Positions 16,402 to 24,488 of a DNA stretch of 64,000 nucleotides are shown here, piece after piece. How positions within the stretch are numbered: the first letter of the stretch is position 1; each line of letters starts with the position of its first letter. The notes beneath the pieces were generated by a model. The model did no database searches, was not told the origin of the DNA, and saw nothing but the letters and a program-made list of their open reading frames with translations. Made by a program: the position numbers and the translations under genes. Source of the stretch: Asticcacaulis sp. AND118 (GTDB lineage: Bacteria; Pseudomonadota; Alphaproteobacteria; Caulobacterales; Caulobacteraceae); contig NZ_CP084911.1 in the NCBI RefSeq assembly GCF_020535245.1, positions 597,001 through 661,000 of the forward strand, written 5' to 3'.

Positions 16402-17850
16402 ATGTCCGATAAACTCCGCTTCTACCTCGACGGGGAAATCGTCGTTCTGTCCGGCATCGACCCGACGATGACCGTGCTCGACTGGCTGCGTTATCGCGCC
16501 CAGCGCACCGGCACGAAGGAAGGCTGTGCCGAGGGCGATTGCGGGGCCTGCACGGTGCTGGTCGGAGAGCTTGACGGCGACAGGCTGAACTGGCGCGCCG
16601 TCAATGCCTGCATCCTGTTCATGCCCATGCTCGACGGGCGGGCGCTGATGACCGTCGAAAGCCTCAAGGGCGCGCATCCGGTGCAGCAGTCAATGGTTGA
16701 ACTGCACGGCTCGCAGTGCGGTTTCTGCACGCCGGGCATCGTCATGTCGCTGGTCGGGCGCTCGATGGGCGGCTGCGGTACGGTCGGCGTCGATCCGGCC
16801 GATGTGCTGGCCGGCAACCTGTGCCGTTGCACGGGTTACGGGCCGATTCTCAAGGCCGCCGAGCAGTGTCCGCCAATATCGTTTAACGACGCCCCGTTCG
16901 ATGACGCTCCGATCATCGAAGGTTTACGTAAAATCCGCCGCGAAGACCTGCTGATCCTCACCTATGAGGACCCGGTGGCCGGGCTGGAGCGCCGGGCCTA
17001 TGTGCCGCGCCATACAGACGATCTGGCGGAAATCCTGCTGGAAAATCCGGATGTCAGGCTGATCGCCGGGGCCACTGATGTCGGCCTTTGGGTGACCAAG
17101 CAGCACCGTGTCCTGTCCGATGTCGCCTTCATCGGCCATCTGATGCGCGAGATCGAAACCGCGGCGCAAGGGGTGCGGATCGGCGCGGGCGTGCGCTATT
17201 CGGATGCGCACGAGGCCCTCGCCGGCCTGCATCCCGATCTGGGCGAACTGGTCCGGCGCATCGGCGCGACCCAGGTGCGCAATTCGGGCACCATCGGCGG
17301 CAATATCGCCAACGGCTCGCCCATCGGCGACATGCCGCCGGCCCTGATCGCGCTGGGGGCCGAACTGACCCTGCGCCGGGGCAAGGCGCGCCGCACCCTG
17401 CTGCTGGAGGACTATTTCCTCGACTACGGCAAACAGGACCGTCAGCCGGGCGAGTTTGTCGAGAGCGTCTTCGTCCCGGTGCTCGACGCCACCGACTTCA
17501 TGCGCATCGTCAAGCTGTCCAAGCGCTTCGATTCCGATATTTCGGCGGTGTGTGTCGCGGCGCACCTGCGCCTCACCGGCGGCATAGTCAGCTTCGCGCG
17601 GCTGGCCTTTGGCGGCATGGCGGGTATCCCCAAACGCGCCCTTCAGGCCGAGACCGTCCTGACTGGCCACGCCTTCACGCCGGAGCGGCTGGCTCTGGCG
17701 GCCGAGGCCCTCACACAGGATTTCACGCCGCTCAGCGATGTGCGCGGTTCCTCTGACTATCGATTAGCCGTGGCCGGTAATGTGCTGAAAAAGCTATGGT
17801 TCGACTATAACGGGCAGGGTGGGGATGTGCGGGAGGTCACCCATGGCTGA
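16402..17850 (+). CDS. xdhA: Xanthine dehydrogenase small subunit (2Fe-2S and FAD)
   Basis: XdhA carries electrons from the molybdenum site to NAD+. The 482-residue protein has the plant-type 2Fe-2S cluster cysteines in GCAEGDCGACTV near residue 42, the second cluster in HGSQCGFCTPGIV near 108 and NLCRCTGYGP near 140, then a CO-dehydrogenase-type FAD domain with LIAGATDVGLW near 221 and TIGGNIANGSPIGDMP near 298. The start at 16402 removes 20 residues that would be encoded by the repeat. It overlaps xdhB by 8 nt. Confidence 0.96.
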   Translation: MSDKLRFYLDGEIVVLSGIDPTMTVLDWLRYRAQRTGTKEGCAEGDCGACTVLVGELDGDRLNWRAVNACILFMPMLDGRALMTVESLKGAHPVQQSMVELHGSQCGFCTPGIVMSLVGRSMGGCGTVGVDPADVLAGNLCRCTGYGPILKAAEQCPPISFNDAPFDDAPIIEGLRKIRREDLLILTYEDPVAGLERRAYVPRHTDDLAEILLENPDVRLIAGATDVGLWVTKQHRVLSDVAFIGHLMREIETAAQGVRIGAGVRYSDAHEALAGLHPDLGELVRRIGATQVRNSGTIGGNIANGSPIGDMPPALIALGAELTLRRGKARRTLLLEDYFLDYGKQDRQPGEFVESVFVPVLDATDFMRIVKLSKRFDSDISAVCVAAHLRLTGGIVSFARLAFGGMAGIPKRALQAETVLTGHAFTPERLALAAEALTQDFTPLSDVRGSSDYRLAVAGNVLKKLWFDYNGQGGDVREVTHG

Positions 17851-20158
17851 TGCCCGCCCCGCGCCCGCACCAAAAGTCCCCACCCCAAAGGTTCATACCT
17901 CGCTGAAGCACGACAGCGCGCCGCTGCATGTCGCGGGTACGGCGCTCTATGCTGACGACGTGGCCGAACCGGCAGGCATGTTGCATCTGGCCTTCGGGCG
18001 CAGCCTCCACGCCCATGCGAAGATCACCGGGATGGACCTCAGCGCCGTCAGGGCTGCGCCGGGCGTGGTCGCGGTGTTCACCGCCGCTGACATCCCCGGC
18101 GACAACAATGTCGCGCCGGTGGCCAAGGACGACAAGATGCTGGCCACGGACGAAGTGGTGTTCATGGGGCAGCCGCTGTTTCTGGTCGCCGCGACCTCGG
18201 CAAAAGCCGCGCGGCTGGCGGCAAGGCTGGGGCGCATCGATTATGAGCCTTTGTCTGCGATCCTGACCATTGCCGAGGCCAGGGCGGCCAACAGCCTGAT
18301 CGAGGCGTCTCAGGTTATGGCGCGCGGCGATATGGCGGCGCTGGAGGCCGCGCCGCACCGGGTTCAGGGCGCGCTGGAGATCGGCGGGCAGGATCATTTC
18401 TATCTCGAAGGGCAGATCAGCGTCGCCACGCCGATGGAGCAGGGCGGCGTGCATATCCTGTGTTCGACCCAGCACCCTTCGGAGGTTCAGCATCTGGTGG
18501 CGCACCTGCTGCACGTCAATTCGGCCGATGTGATGGTCGAGGTGCGGCGCATGGGCGGCGGCTTCGGCGGCAAGGAGACACAGGCCTCGCTGTTTGCCGC
18601 AGCGGCGGCTCTGGTGGCGGCCAAGACCGGCAAGCCCGCCAAATACCGCGTCGACCGCGACGAGGACATGCAGATTACCGGCAAACGCCACGATTTCACA
18701 GCGGATTACGACGTGGCCTTCGATGGCGAAGGCCGGATCAAAGCCCTGCGCCTCGAACTGGCCTCGCGCTGCGGCTGCTCGGCCGACCTGTCTCCGGCGA
18801 TAAACGACCGGGCCATGTTCCACGCCGACAACTGCTATTTCCTCGAAAATGTCGAGATCGTGTCGCATCGTTACAGGACCCATACCGTGTCCAACACCGC
18901 CTTTCGCGGCTTCGGCGGGCCGCAGGGCATGGTGGCCATCGAGCGGGTGATGGACGCCATCGCGCTGCATCTGGGGCGCGATCCGGTCGCGGTGCGGCAG
19001 GCCAATTTCTACAGCCCGGAACGCAATATAACCCCGTACCGGATGGAGGTGACGGATTTCGTCGCCGACCGTATCGTCGCCGATCTGCTGGCGGCCTCGG
19101 ACTACGCGGCGCGCAAGGCGGCAATCGACGCCTTCAACGCCAGCCATCCCTATCTCAGGCGCGGCATTGCCTGCACCCCGGTCAAGTTCGGCATCTCCTT
19201 CACCACCAGCCACCTCAATCAGGCGGGCGCTCTGGTCCATGCCTATGTCGATGGCTCGATCGCGCTCAATCACGGCGGGACCGAGATGGGGCAGGGGCTG
19301 AACATCAAGGTGGCGCAGATCGTCGCCGACGTCTTCGGGCTGGGGCTCGACAGGATCCGCATCACCTCGACGCGCACGGACAAGGTCCCCAACACTTCGG
19401 CGACGGCGGCCTCTTCGGGCACCGATCTCAACGGCTGGGCGGCTTGGCACGCAGCCAATGCGATCCGCGAACGGCTGGCGGAACTGATGGCCGGGCGCAA
19501 CGGCGTGGCGGCGGACAGCGTGGTCTTCGAGGGCGGCGTGGTGCGCGCCGGCGACGAAGTGCTTGGCTTTGCCGAGGTCTGCCGGTTGGCGCACTTCAAC
19601 CGCATTTCGCTGTCCTCGACCGGCTATTACGCCACGCCGAAAATCCATTACGACCGCAAGACCCATACGGGGCGGCCCTTCCTCTATTTCGCCTACGGCG
19701 CGGCGGTGTCGGAGGTGGTCATCGACACCTTTACGGGCGAGCATAAGGTGCTGCGCGCCGACATTCTTCACGATGTGGGGCGCTCGATCAATCCGGCCAT
19801 AGATCTGGGGCAGGTCGAGGGCGCCTATGTGCAGGGGCAGGGCTGGCTGACCTTCGAGGAGTTGGTCTACGATCCCAAGGGGCGGCTTCTGACCCACGCC
19901 CCTTCGACCTACAAGATTCCGTGCGCATCGGACCGCCCGAAGGTGATGAATATCGAGCTGTGGCGGGCGGGCGAGAACCGCGAGCCGACCATCCACCGCT
20001 CGAAGGCCGTGGGCGAGCCACCCTTCATGCTGGCCAACAGCGTGTTTTCGGCCCTGACCTACGCCGTGGCCGCGGCGACCGGCGAGACGCGCCCCGCGCT
20101 GGACGCGCCGGCCACGCCGGAGCGTATTTTGCGAGTGCTAAACGGGGGTGCGGTATGA
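17843..20158 (+). CDS. xdhB: Xanthine dehydrogenase large subunit (molybdopterin)
   Basis: XdhB holds the molybdenum cofactor and oxidises hypoxanthine to xanthine and xanthine to urate. The 771-residue protein shows the family motifs RRMGGGFGGKETQ near residue 236, the AFRGFGGPQG loop near 353, HGGTEMGQGLN near 476, and the catalytic Glu in KAVGEPPFML near 725. The ATG at 17843 overlaps xdhA by 8 nt, and the stop overlaps xdhC by 4 nt. Confidence 0.96.
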   Translation: MADARPAPAPKVPTPKVHTSLKHDSAPLHVAGTALYADDVAEPAGMLHLAFGRSLHAHAKITGMDLSAVRAAPGVVAVFTAADIPGDNNVAPVAKDDKMLATDEVVFMGQPLFLVAATSAKAARLAARLGRIDYEPLSAILTIAEARAANSLIEASQVMARGDMAALEAAPHRVQGALEIGGQDHFYLEGQISVATPMEQGGVHILCSTQHPSEVQHLVAHLLHVNSADVMVEVRRMGGGFGGKETQASLFAAAAALVAAKTGKPAKYRVDRDEDMQITGKRHDFTADYDVAFDGEGRIKALRLELASRCGCSADLSPAINDRAMFHADNCYFLENVEIVSHRYRTHTVSNTAFRGFGGPQGMVAIERVMDAIALHLGRDPVAVRQANFYSPERNITPYRMEVTDFVADRIVADLLAASDYAARKAAIDAFNASHPYLRRGIACTPVKFGISFTTSHLNQAGALVHAYVDGSIALNHGGTEMGQGLNIKVAQIVADVFGLGLDRIRITSTRTDKVPNTSATAASSGTDLNGWAAWHAANAIRERLAELMAGRNGVAADSVVFEGGVVRAGDEVLGFAEVCRLAHFNRISLSSTGYYATPKIHYDRKTHTGRPFLYFAYGAAVSEVVIDTFTGEHKVLRADILHDVGRSINPAIDLGQVEGAYVQGQGWLTFEELVYDPKGRLLTHAPSTYKIPCASDRPKVMNIELWRAGENREPTIHRSKAVGEPPFMLANSVFSALTYAVAAATGETRPALDAPATPERILRVLNGGAV

Positions 20159-21171
20159 ACTGGGCCGCCAAAGCCATTGAATGGATGGGTAAAGAACCGG
20201 TGGCGATGATCTCGCTGCTGGCGGTCGAAGGCTCGACCCCGCGCGAGGCCGGGACGCGGATGCTGGTCACGGCGGGCGCGATCCATGGCACCATCGGGGG
20301 CGGCAATCTGGAGTTCCAGTGCATCGATCAGGCGCGCCTGGCGCTGAGGCACACACCCGGCACCTGGCGCATTCAGGACTATCCATTGGGGGTGCTGCTG
20401 GGGCAATGCTGTGGCGGCCGGGTGCGGGTGATGATCGAACACCTCGACCCGATGGAGACCGACTGGCTGACGGCGATCCGCGATCTCGACGCCTTCACCC
20501 TGCGCAGCGACCTGCGCGCCGATGGCGTCAGCCGTTGCGTGACCACGGAGGCCCCGAATATGTCAGCGCAGGGTCCCTTGCCTTCGGAGGGCCACACGCT
20601 CATCGAGCCTATCGGTCAACCCTTGACGCCGCTGCTGATGTTCGGGGCGGGCCATGTCGGCATCGCCATCGCGCGGGTGCTGAAAGGCCTGCCGTTCCGT
20701 CTGCACTGGTGCGACGACCGCACCGATGTCCCGGACGGCGTCACGATCGGCGACGCGCGGACCCTGTGCGCCGAGGCCGCGGCGGGCAATGGCCTGACCC
20801 TGATCCTTACTCACGACCACGCCCTCGATTACGAACTGACCAAGGCGGCGCTGGCTTCGGAGGCGCGGTTCATCGGCCTGATCGGTTCGGCGACCAAGCG
20901 GGCCCGGTTCTTTAGCCGCCTGCGCAAGGACGGTTTCAGCGAGGATCAGATCGCCCGCATTGTCTGTCCCATCGGCCTGCCTGGCATCACCGGCAAGGCG
21001 CCGGAAGTCATCGCGGTTGCCGTCGTCGCCCAGTTGCTTTGTCTGTCCTCCCCCTCTCCCCGCGTGCGGGGAGAGGGTCGGGGTGAGGGGCAAGCCCAAC
21101 CTCAAATTGCCCCTCATCCGGCCCTTGCGGGCCACCTTCTCCCCGTTTACGGGGAGAAGGGAAGCGAATAG
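20155..21171 (+). CDS. xdhC: Xanthine dehydrogenase accessory protein XdhC
   Basis: XdhC binds the molybdenum cofactor, helps its sulfuration and loads it into XdhB. The protein has the N-terminal EGSTPREAGTRMLV motif near residue 24, the IGGGNLEFQCID segment near 47, and a C-terminal Rossmann domain (MFGAGHVGIAIARVL near 162; FIGLIGSATKRARFF near 240). The domain normally finishes around VAVVAQLL near residue 295; the remaining 43 or so residues, rich in Pro, Gly and Arg, are translated from a palindromic repeat cluster. The tail is therefore probably an accretion and not part of the fold. Confidence 0.94.
   Translation: MNWAAKAIEWMGKEPVAMISLLAVEGSTPREAGTRMLVTAGAIHGTIGGGNLEFQCIDQARLALRHTPGTWRIQDYPLGVLLGQCCGGRVRVMIEHLDPMETDWLTAIRDLDAFTLRSDLRADGVSRCVTTEAPNMSAQGPLPSEGHTLIEPIGQPLTPLLMFGAGHVGIAIARVLKGLPFRLHWCDDRTDVPDGVTIGDARTLCAEAAAGNGLTLILTHDHALDYELTKAALASEARFIGLIGSATKRARFFSRLRKDGFSEDQIARIVCPIGLPGITGKAPEVIAVAVVAQLLCLSSPSPRVRGEGRGEGQAQPQIAPHPALAGHLLPVYGEKGSE
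21048..21168. repeat. GC-rich palindromic repeat cluster (REP-like), copy 3, inside the xdhC 3' end
   Basis: CCCTCTCCCCGC/GCGGGGAGAGGG is followed by TCGGGGTGAGGGGCAA, a short spacer, TTGCCCCTCATCCGGCCC and a second hairpin, CCTTCTCCCCGT/ACGGGGAGAAGG. The outer modules match copy 1 at 12652 in opposite orientation. The whole unit lies within the xdhC reading frame and ends just before the xdhC stop. Confidence 0.85.
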
Positions 21172-21180
21172 GATTTCATC

Positions 21181-22200
21181 ATGAACAAATCGCTCCCGTC
21201 GCTTGACGCCTTCATCGCCGGCCTGCCCAAGGCCGAACTGCATCTGCATATCGAAGGCTCGCTGGAGCCCGAACTGATGTTCGCTCTGGGCCAGCGCAAC
21301 AAGGTCGATCTGCCGTTCAAGTCGGTCGAAGAGGTGCGCGCCGCCTACGAGTTTTCGAACCTGCAGGACTTCCTCGACATCTACTATCAGGGCGCCGACG
21401 TCCTGCGCACCGAAGAGGACTTCCACGATCTGGCCAAGGCCTATTTCGACCGCGCCCATGCCGACAGCGTGCGCCACGCCGAAATCTTCTTCGACCCGCA
21501 GACCCATACCGACCGCGGCATCCCGATGCAGGTGGTGATGGACGGCCTGACCTCCGGCATGAAGGCGGCGCAAAGCCAGTACGGCCTGACCTCGAAATTG
21601 ATCCTGTGCTTCCTGCGTCACCTCGATGAAGACGCGGCCTTCGCCACGCTCAAGGCCGCCGAGCCCTTCCTCGACCACCTGACCGGGGTAGGTCTCGATT
21701 CGTCGGAGGTCGGGCACCCGCCGTCGAAATTCGCCCGCGTCTTCGAAGCCGCTGCCGCTCTGGGTTTGAAAAAGGTCGCCCATGCCGGTGAGGAAGGCCC
21801 GCCCGAATACGTCCACGAAGCGCTGGATATCCTCAAGGTCGACCGCATCGACCATGGCAACCGCTCGCTGGAAGACGCGCACCTGACCTCGCGTCTGGCG
21901 AGGCTGGGCATGACGCTCACCGTGTGCCCGCTGTCGAACCTCAAGCTGTGCGTGGTCACGGATATGGGCGCGCACCCCATCCGCACCATGCTGGACAAGG
22001 GTCTGCGCGCGACGCTTAATTCTGACGATCCGGCCTATTTCGGCGGCTATGTGAACGATAATTACCGTGCCGTGGCGGCGTCGGGTCTGCTCGATCGCGA
22101 CGACCTGATCACGCTGGCGCGCAATTCCTTCCTGGGGTCGTTCCTCAGCGATGCCGAAGTGTTCCGCCATCTGGACGAAATCGAGGCCTATGCCGGCTAG
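21181..22200 (+). CDS. Adenine deaminase (adenosine deaminase superfamily)
   Basis: A 339-residue zinc hydrolase: KAELHLHIEGSLEPE near residue 17 supplies two zinc His, HAGEEGPPEYVHEAL near 201 a third His with the catalytic Glu, and LNSDDPAYFGGY near 279 the zinc Asp. The phrase CPLSNLKLCVV and the C-terminal FGGY after SDDPA are usual in the bacterial and fungal adenine deaminase (type 2) group; adenosine deaminases differ here. Product hypoxanthine would feed XdhAB. Adenosine specificity is the alternative. It is followed 3 nt later by guaD. Confidence 0.85.
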   Translation: MNKSLPSLDAFIAGLPKAELHLHIEGSLEPELMFALGQRNKVDLPFKSVEEVRAAYEFSNLQDFLDIYYQGADVLRTEEDFHDLAKAYFDRAHADSVRHAEIFFDPQTHTDRGIPMQVVMDGLTSGMKAAQSQYGLTSKLILCFLRHLDEDAAFATLKAAEPFLDHLTGVGLDSSEVGHPPSKFARVFEAAAALGLKKVAHAGEEGPPEYVHEALDILKVDRIDHGNRSLEDAHLTSRLARLGMTLTVCPLSNLKLCVVTDMGAHPIRTMLDKGLRATLNSDDPAYFGGYVNDNYRAVAASGLLDRDDLITLARNSFLGSFLSDAEVFRHLDEIEAYAG

Positions 22201-22203
22201 ATC

Positions 22204-23559
22204 ATGACCATCACCCGTTCTTTCAAAGGCACTTTCTTCCATGCGCCGGTATGCGGCGGCATCGAAGTCCTGCGCCATGCCCTGATCCGCTGCGACGAAG
22301 ACGGCCGCATCGCCGAGGTGCGGCGCCCTGATGACCCCGGTTACGCCGAAGCCGAATTCGAGGACCGTTCCGCCGCGCGGCTGGAAGCCCTGCCGGAAGG
22401 CGCATACGGTCTGCCGGGCTTCTGTGACCTGCACATTCACGCGCCCCAATGGCCGCAACTGGGCAAGGCGCTGGACGTGCCGCTGGAGGTCTGGTTGCAA
22501 AAGCATACCTTCCCGCTGGAGGCGCGCTATGCCGATCTCGGTTTCGCGCGCCGGTCCTACGAAGGGCTGGTCGATGATCTCCTGTCCAACGGCACGACCA
22601 CGGCGCTCTATTTCGCCACCCAGCATCAGGACGCCACGCGCCTGCTGGCCGACATCTGCCTCGAAAAGGGCCAGCGCGCGCTGATCGGCAAGGTGGCGAT
22701 GGACAATCCGCAGGAATGTCCCAACTTCTATGTCGAATCCACCGACGACGCCCTGCGCGGCACCGAAGCGTTTATCGACCACGCGCGTGCGCTCAAAAGC
22801 GAACGCATCAAGCCGGTGGTCACCCCGCGCTTCATCGCCTCCTGCACCGATGCGGCTCTGGAAGGGCTGGGCGACATCGCCCGCCGCTGCGGCTGCCATA
22901 TCCAGACCCACTGCTCCGAAAGCGACTGGGAGCACAACTACGTCCTTGACCGCCACGGCCTTGAAGACACCGACAGCCTCGATCGCTTCGGCCTCTTGAC
23001 GCGCCACACCGTGCTGGCGCACGCCAATTTCATCTCGGATAACAATATGGAGACGATCCGCGCGCGGGGCGCCGGCGTCGCCCACTGTCCCCTGTCCAAC
23101 TACTACTTTTCCAACGCCGTCTTCCCGCTGAAACGCGCGCTGGAAAAGGGCGTGCGCGTCGGCCTCGGCACCGATATTTCCGGTGGTCCCTCCGCCTCGA
23201 TCTACGACAATATGCGCTGGGCCGTGGCCTCGTCCCGAGCCCTGCACGACGGCGTCGACGCGCGCCTGCACTGGGACGATCGCGGCATCCGCGACAGCCA
23301 GGTCGACTGGCGCACGGCCTTCTATCTCGCCACCAAGGGCGGTGCCGAAGCGCTGGACCTCCCCGTTGGCAGCTTCGAACCCGGCCGCTATTTCGACGCG
23401 CAACTCATCGATCCGCAAATGAAGGCGGGGACGATACGGCTGAGGGACGATCTCGATACGGACGAGGACGTGCTGCAAAAGATCGTCTACACCGCGTCGA
23501 AGGCCAATATCACCCGCGTCTGGGTCGCGGCTCAGTGCGTGGTGGGGGCTCAGGCGTAA
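22204..23559 (+). CDS. guaD: Guanine deaminase
   Basis: GuaD converts guanine to xanthine. The 451-residue amidohydrolase has the first metal His pair in GFCDLHIHAPQWPQ near residue 74, a PLEVWLQKHTFPLE substrate segment near 94, the GTTTALYFATQH block near 133, THCSESDWEHN near 237, HAN near 275, and the metal Asp in GLGTDISGGPS near 322. It is the last gene of the purine run and supplies xanthine to XdhAB encoded upstream. A G+C hairpin and an inverted-repeat element follow it. Confidence 0.96.
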   Translation: MTITRSFKGTFFHAPVCGGIEVLRHALIRCDEDGRIAEVRRPDDPGYAEAEFEDRSAARLEALPEGAYGLPGFCDLHIHAPQWPQLGKALDVPLEVWLQKHTFPLEARYADLGFARRSYEGLVDDLLSNGTTTALYFATQHQDATRLLADICLEKGQRALIGKVAMDNPQECPNFYVESTDDALRGTEAFIDHARALKSERIKPVVTPRFIASCTDAALEGLGDIARRCGCHIQTHCSESDWEHNYVLDRHGLEDTDSLDRFGLLTRHTVLAHANFISDNNMETIRARGAGVAHCPLSNYYFSNAVFPLKRALEKGVRVGLGTDISGGPSASIYDNMRWAVASSRALHDGVDARLHWDDRGIRDSQVDWRTAFYLATKGGAEALDLPVGSFEPGRYFDAQLIDPQMKAGTIRLRDDLDTDEDVLQKIVYTASKANITRVWVAAQCVVGAQA

Positions 23560-23562
23560 AGA

Positions 23563-23586
23563 GTCCGGGGCCAGTTGGCCCCGGAC
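23563..23586 (+). terminator. Hairpin after guaD
   Basis: GTCCGGGGCCA and TGGCCCCGGAC form a perfect 11-bp stem with a 2-nt gap only 3 nt past the guaD stop. There is no T run, so it may slow decay or help termination together with the element that follows. Confidence 0.5.
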
Positions 23587-23635
23587 CCCGTAAACGGGTG
23601 CGTGAAGACGTGTGGACTGAGTGTGGCGTAAGGTT

Positions 23636-23793
23636 TTTCACCACGAACGGCACGAACCTCGCGAACGGGCGCATACCGAGACGCCCGGCGCGCAGCGCCC
23701 GTCACTCTGCCTGCCGCACGATGGGGAAGGCCCTTCGGGCCGGTTCTGTCCACGCAATGAGGTTCGTGCTTTTCGTGCCGTTTGTTGTGAAAT
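23636..23793. repeat. Inverted-repeat-bounded element, copy 1 (imperfect)
   Basis: The left arm TTTCACCACGAACGGCACG, continuing as AACCTC, and the right arm GAGGTTCGTG, ending CCGTTTGTTGTGAAA, are inverted copies with a 9-nt insertion and two mismatches. The interior has GAGACGCCCGGCGCGCAGCGC and GGGAAGGCCCTTCGGGCC, which correspond to similar blocks in the element at 28532-28687. This looks like a small non-autonomous or REP-type mobile element between convergent genes. Confidence 0.65.
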
Positions 23794-23796
23794 CTC

Positions 23797-23940
23797 TTAT
23801 GTCGTATCCAGCGGTAAGATATCGGGCCATAGGGTATGGAGGTCTTCGAGCGCGATGAGCATGCGGTCGGCAAAGGCGCGCAACCGCTCGCGCCTCTGTT
23901 CCGGCGTCAGGTGTTCATTGATGCGCTCCGCTTGGGTCAT
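23797..23940 (-). CDS. Small hypothetical protein, 47 residues
   Basis: An ATG at 23940 on the minus strand opens a 47-residue frame. It is highly charged and helical at the N-terminus (MTQAERINEHLTPEQRRER), with a Leu/Trp-containing C-terminal half ending DILPLDTT. It reads like a genuine small protein: codon choice has G or C at third positions and the amphipathic pattern is regular. No clear Shine-Dalgarno is seen, only TTGGGGC just before the ATG. The frame ends right at the edge of the inverted-repeat element. I do not recognise the family. Confidence 0.5.
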   Translation of the reverse strand: MTQAERINEHLTPEQRRERLRAFADRMLIALEDLHTLWPDILPLDTT

Positions 23941-24032
23941 GCCCCAAGGATAAGACGGCTTTCAGCGGCGGGGATAGTTTCGGGTGCAGGGGCTGCGCCC
24001 CTGCCCGCCGGAGGCTCTTAAACCTGAAGACA

Positions 24033-24359
24033 TCAAATTGAGAAACTGACCCCGCAGCCGCAGGACGACTTAGCTTGCGGGTTGAGGATCTTGAACTGCG
24101 CGCCGACCAGTTCTTCGACATAGTCGATGATGGAGCCGGCCAACAAAGGCGCGGACACTTCATCGATCAGGGCCTTGGCGCCGTCGTATTCGACCGCGGT
24201 GTCGCCGTCTTCAGCGGCTTCGACCAGATCGAGCTGGTACTGAAAGCCGGAGCAGCCACCACCTTCGACGGCGACGCGCAGCATGATCGGATGCCCGGCG
24301 TCGGCGGACAGGCGGTTGATGTGGCGCGCGGCGTTGGCGGAAAGCGAAATCTGACTCAT
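24033..24359 (-). CDS. erpA: Iron-sulfur cluster insertion protein ErpA (A-type carrier)
   Basis: A-type carriers receive Fe-S clusters and hand them to target enzymes. The 108-residue protein carries the three cluster cysteines, one in EGGGCSGFQY near residue 39 and two in the C-terminal SSCGCGVSF. The start at 24359 (MSQISLS) is preferred to an upstream in-frame ATG because it matches the family N-terminus. The class is clear; ErpA versus IscA/SufA is judged from the SCGCGVSF ending and solitary location. Confidence 0.88.
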   Translation of the reverse strand: MSQISLSANAARHINRLSADAGHPIMLRVAVEGGGCSGFQYQLDLVEAAEDGDTAVEYDGAKALIDEVSAPLLAGSIIDYVEELVGAQFKILNPQAKSSCGCGVSFSI

Positions 24360-24488
24360 GTGGGCAATATAGCGTGTGACCGTCTCAAGTTTTAGAGGGC
24401 GCGACCACTTTTTGTCATGAATTTGCATTGCAAATTAGCGCGGAGAGGGGGATTTAGAGCGTAAATCTCATTCCGAAAGACCCTGCCC

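Noticed and set aside
20563-23478. 971-residue open frame on the minus strand
   Set aside because: It covers xdhC, the adenine deaminase and guaD in antisense; the plus-strand proteins are clear and this one is low-complexity without motifs.
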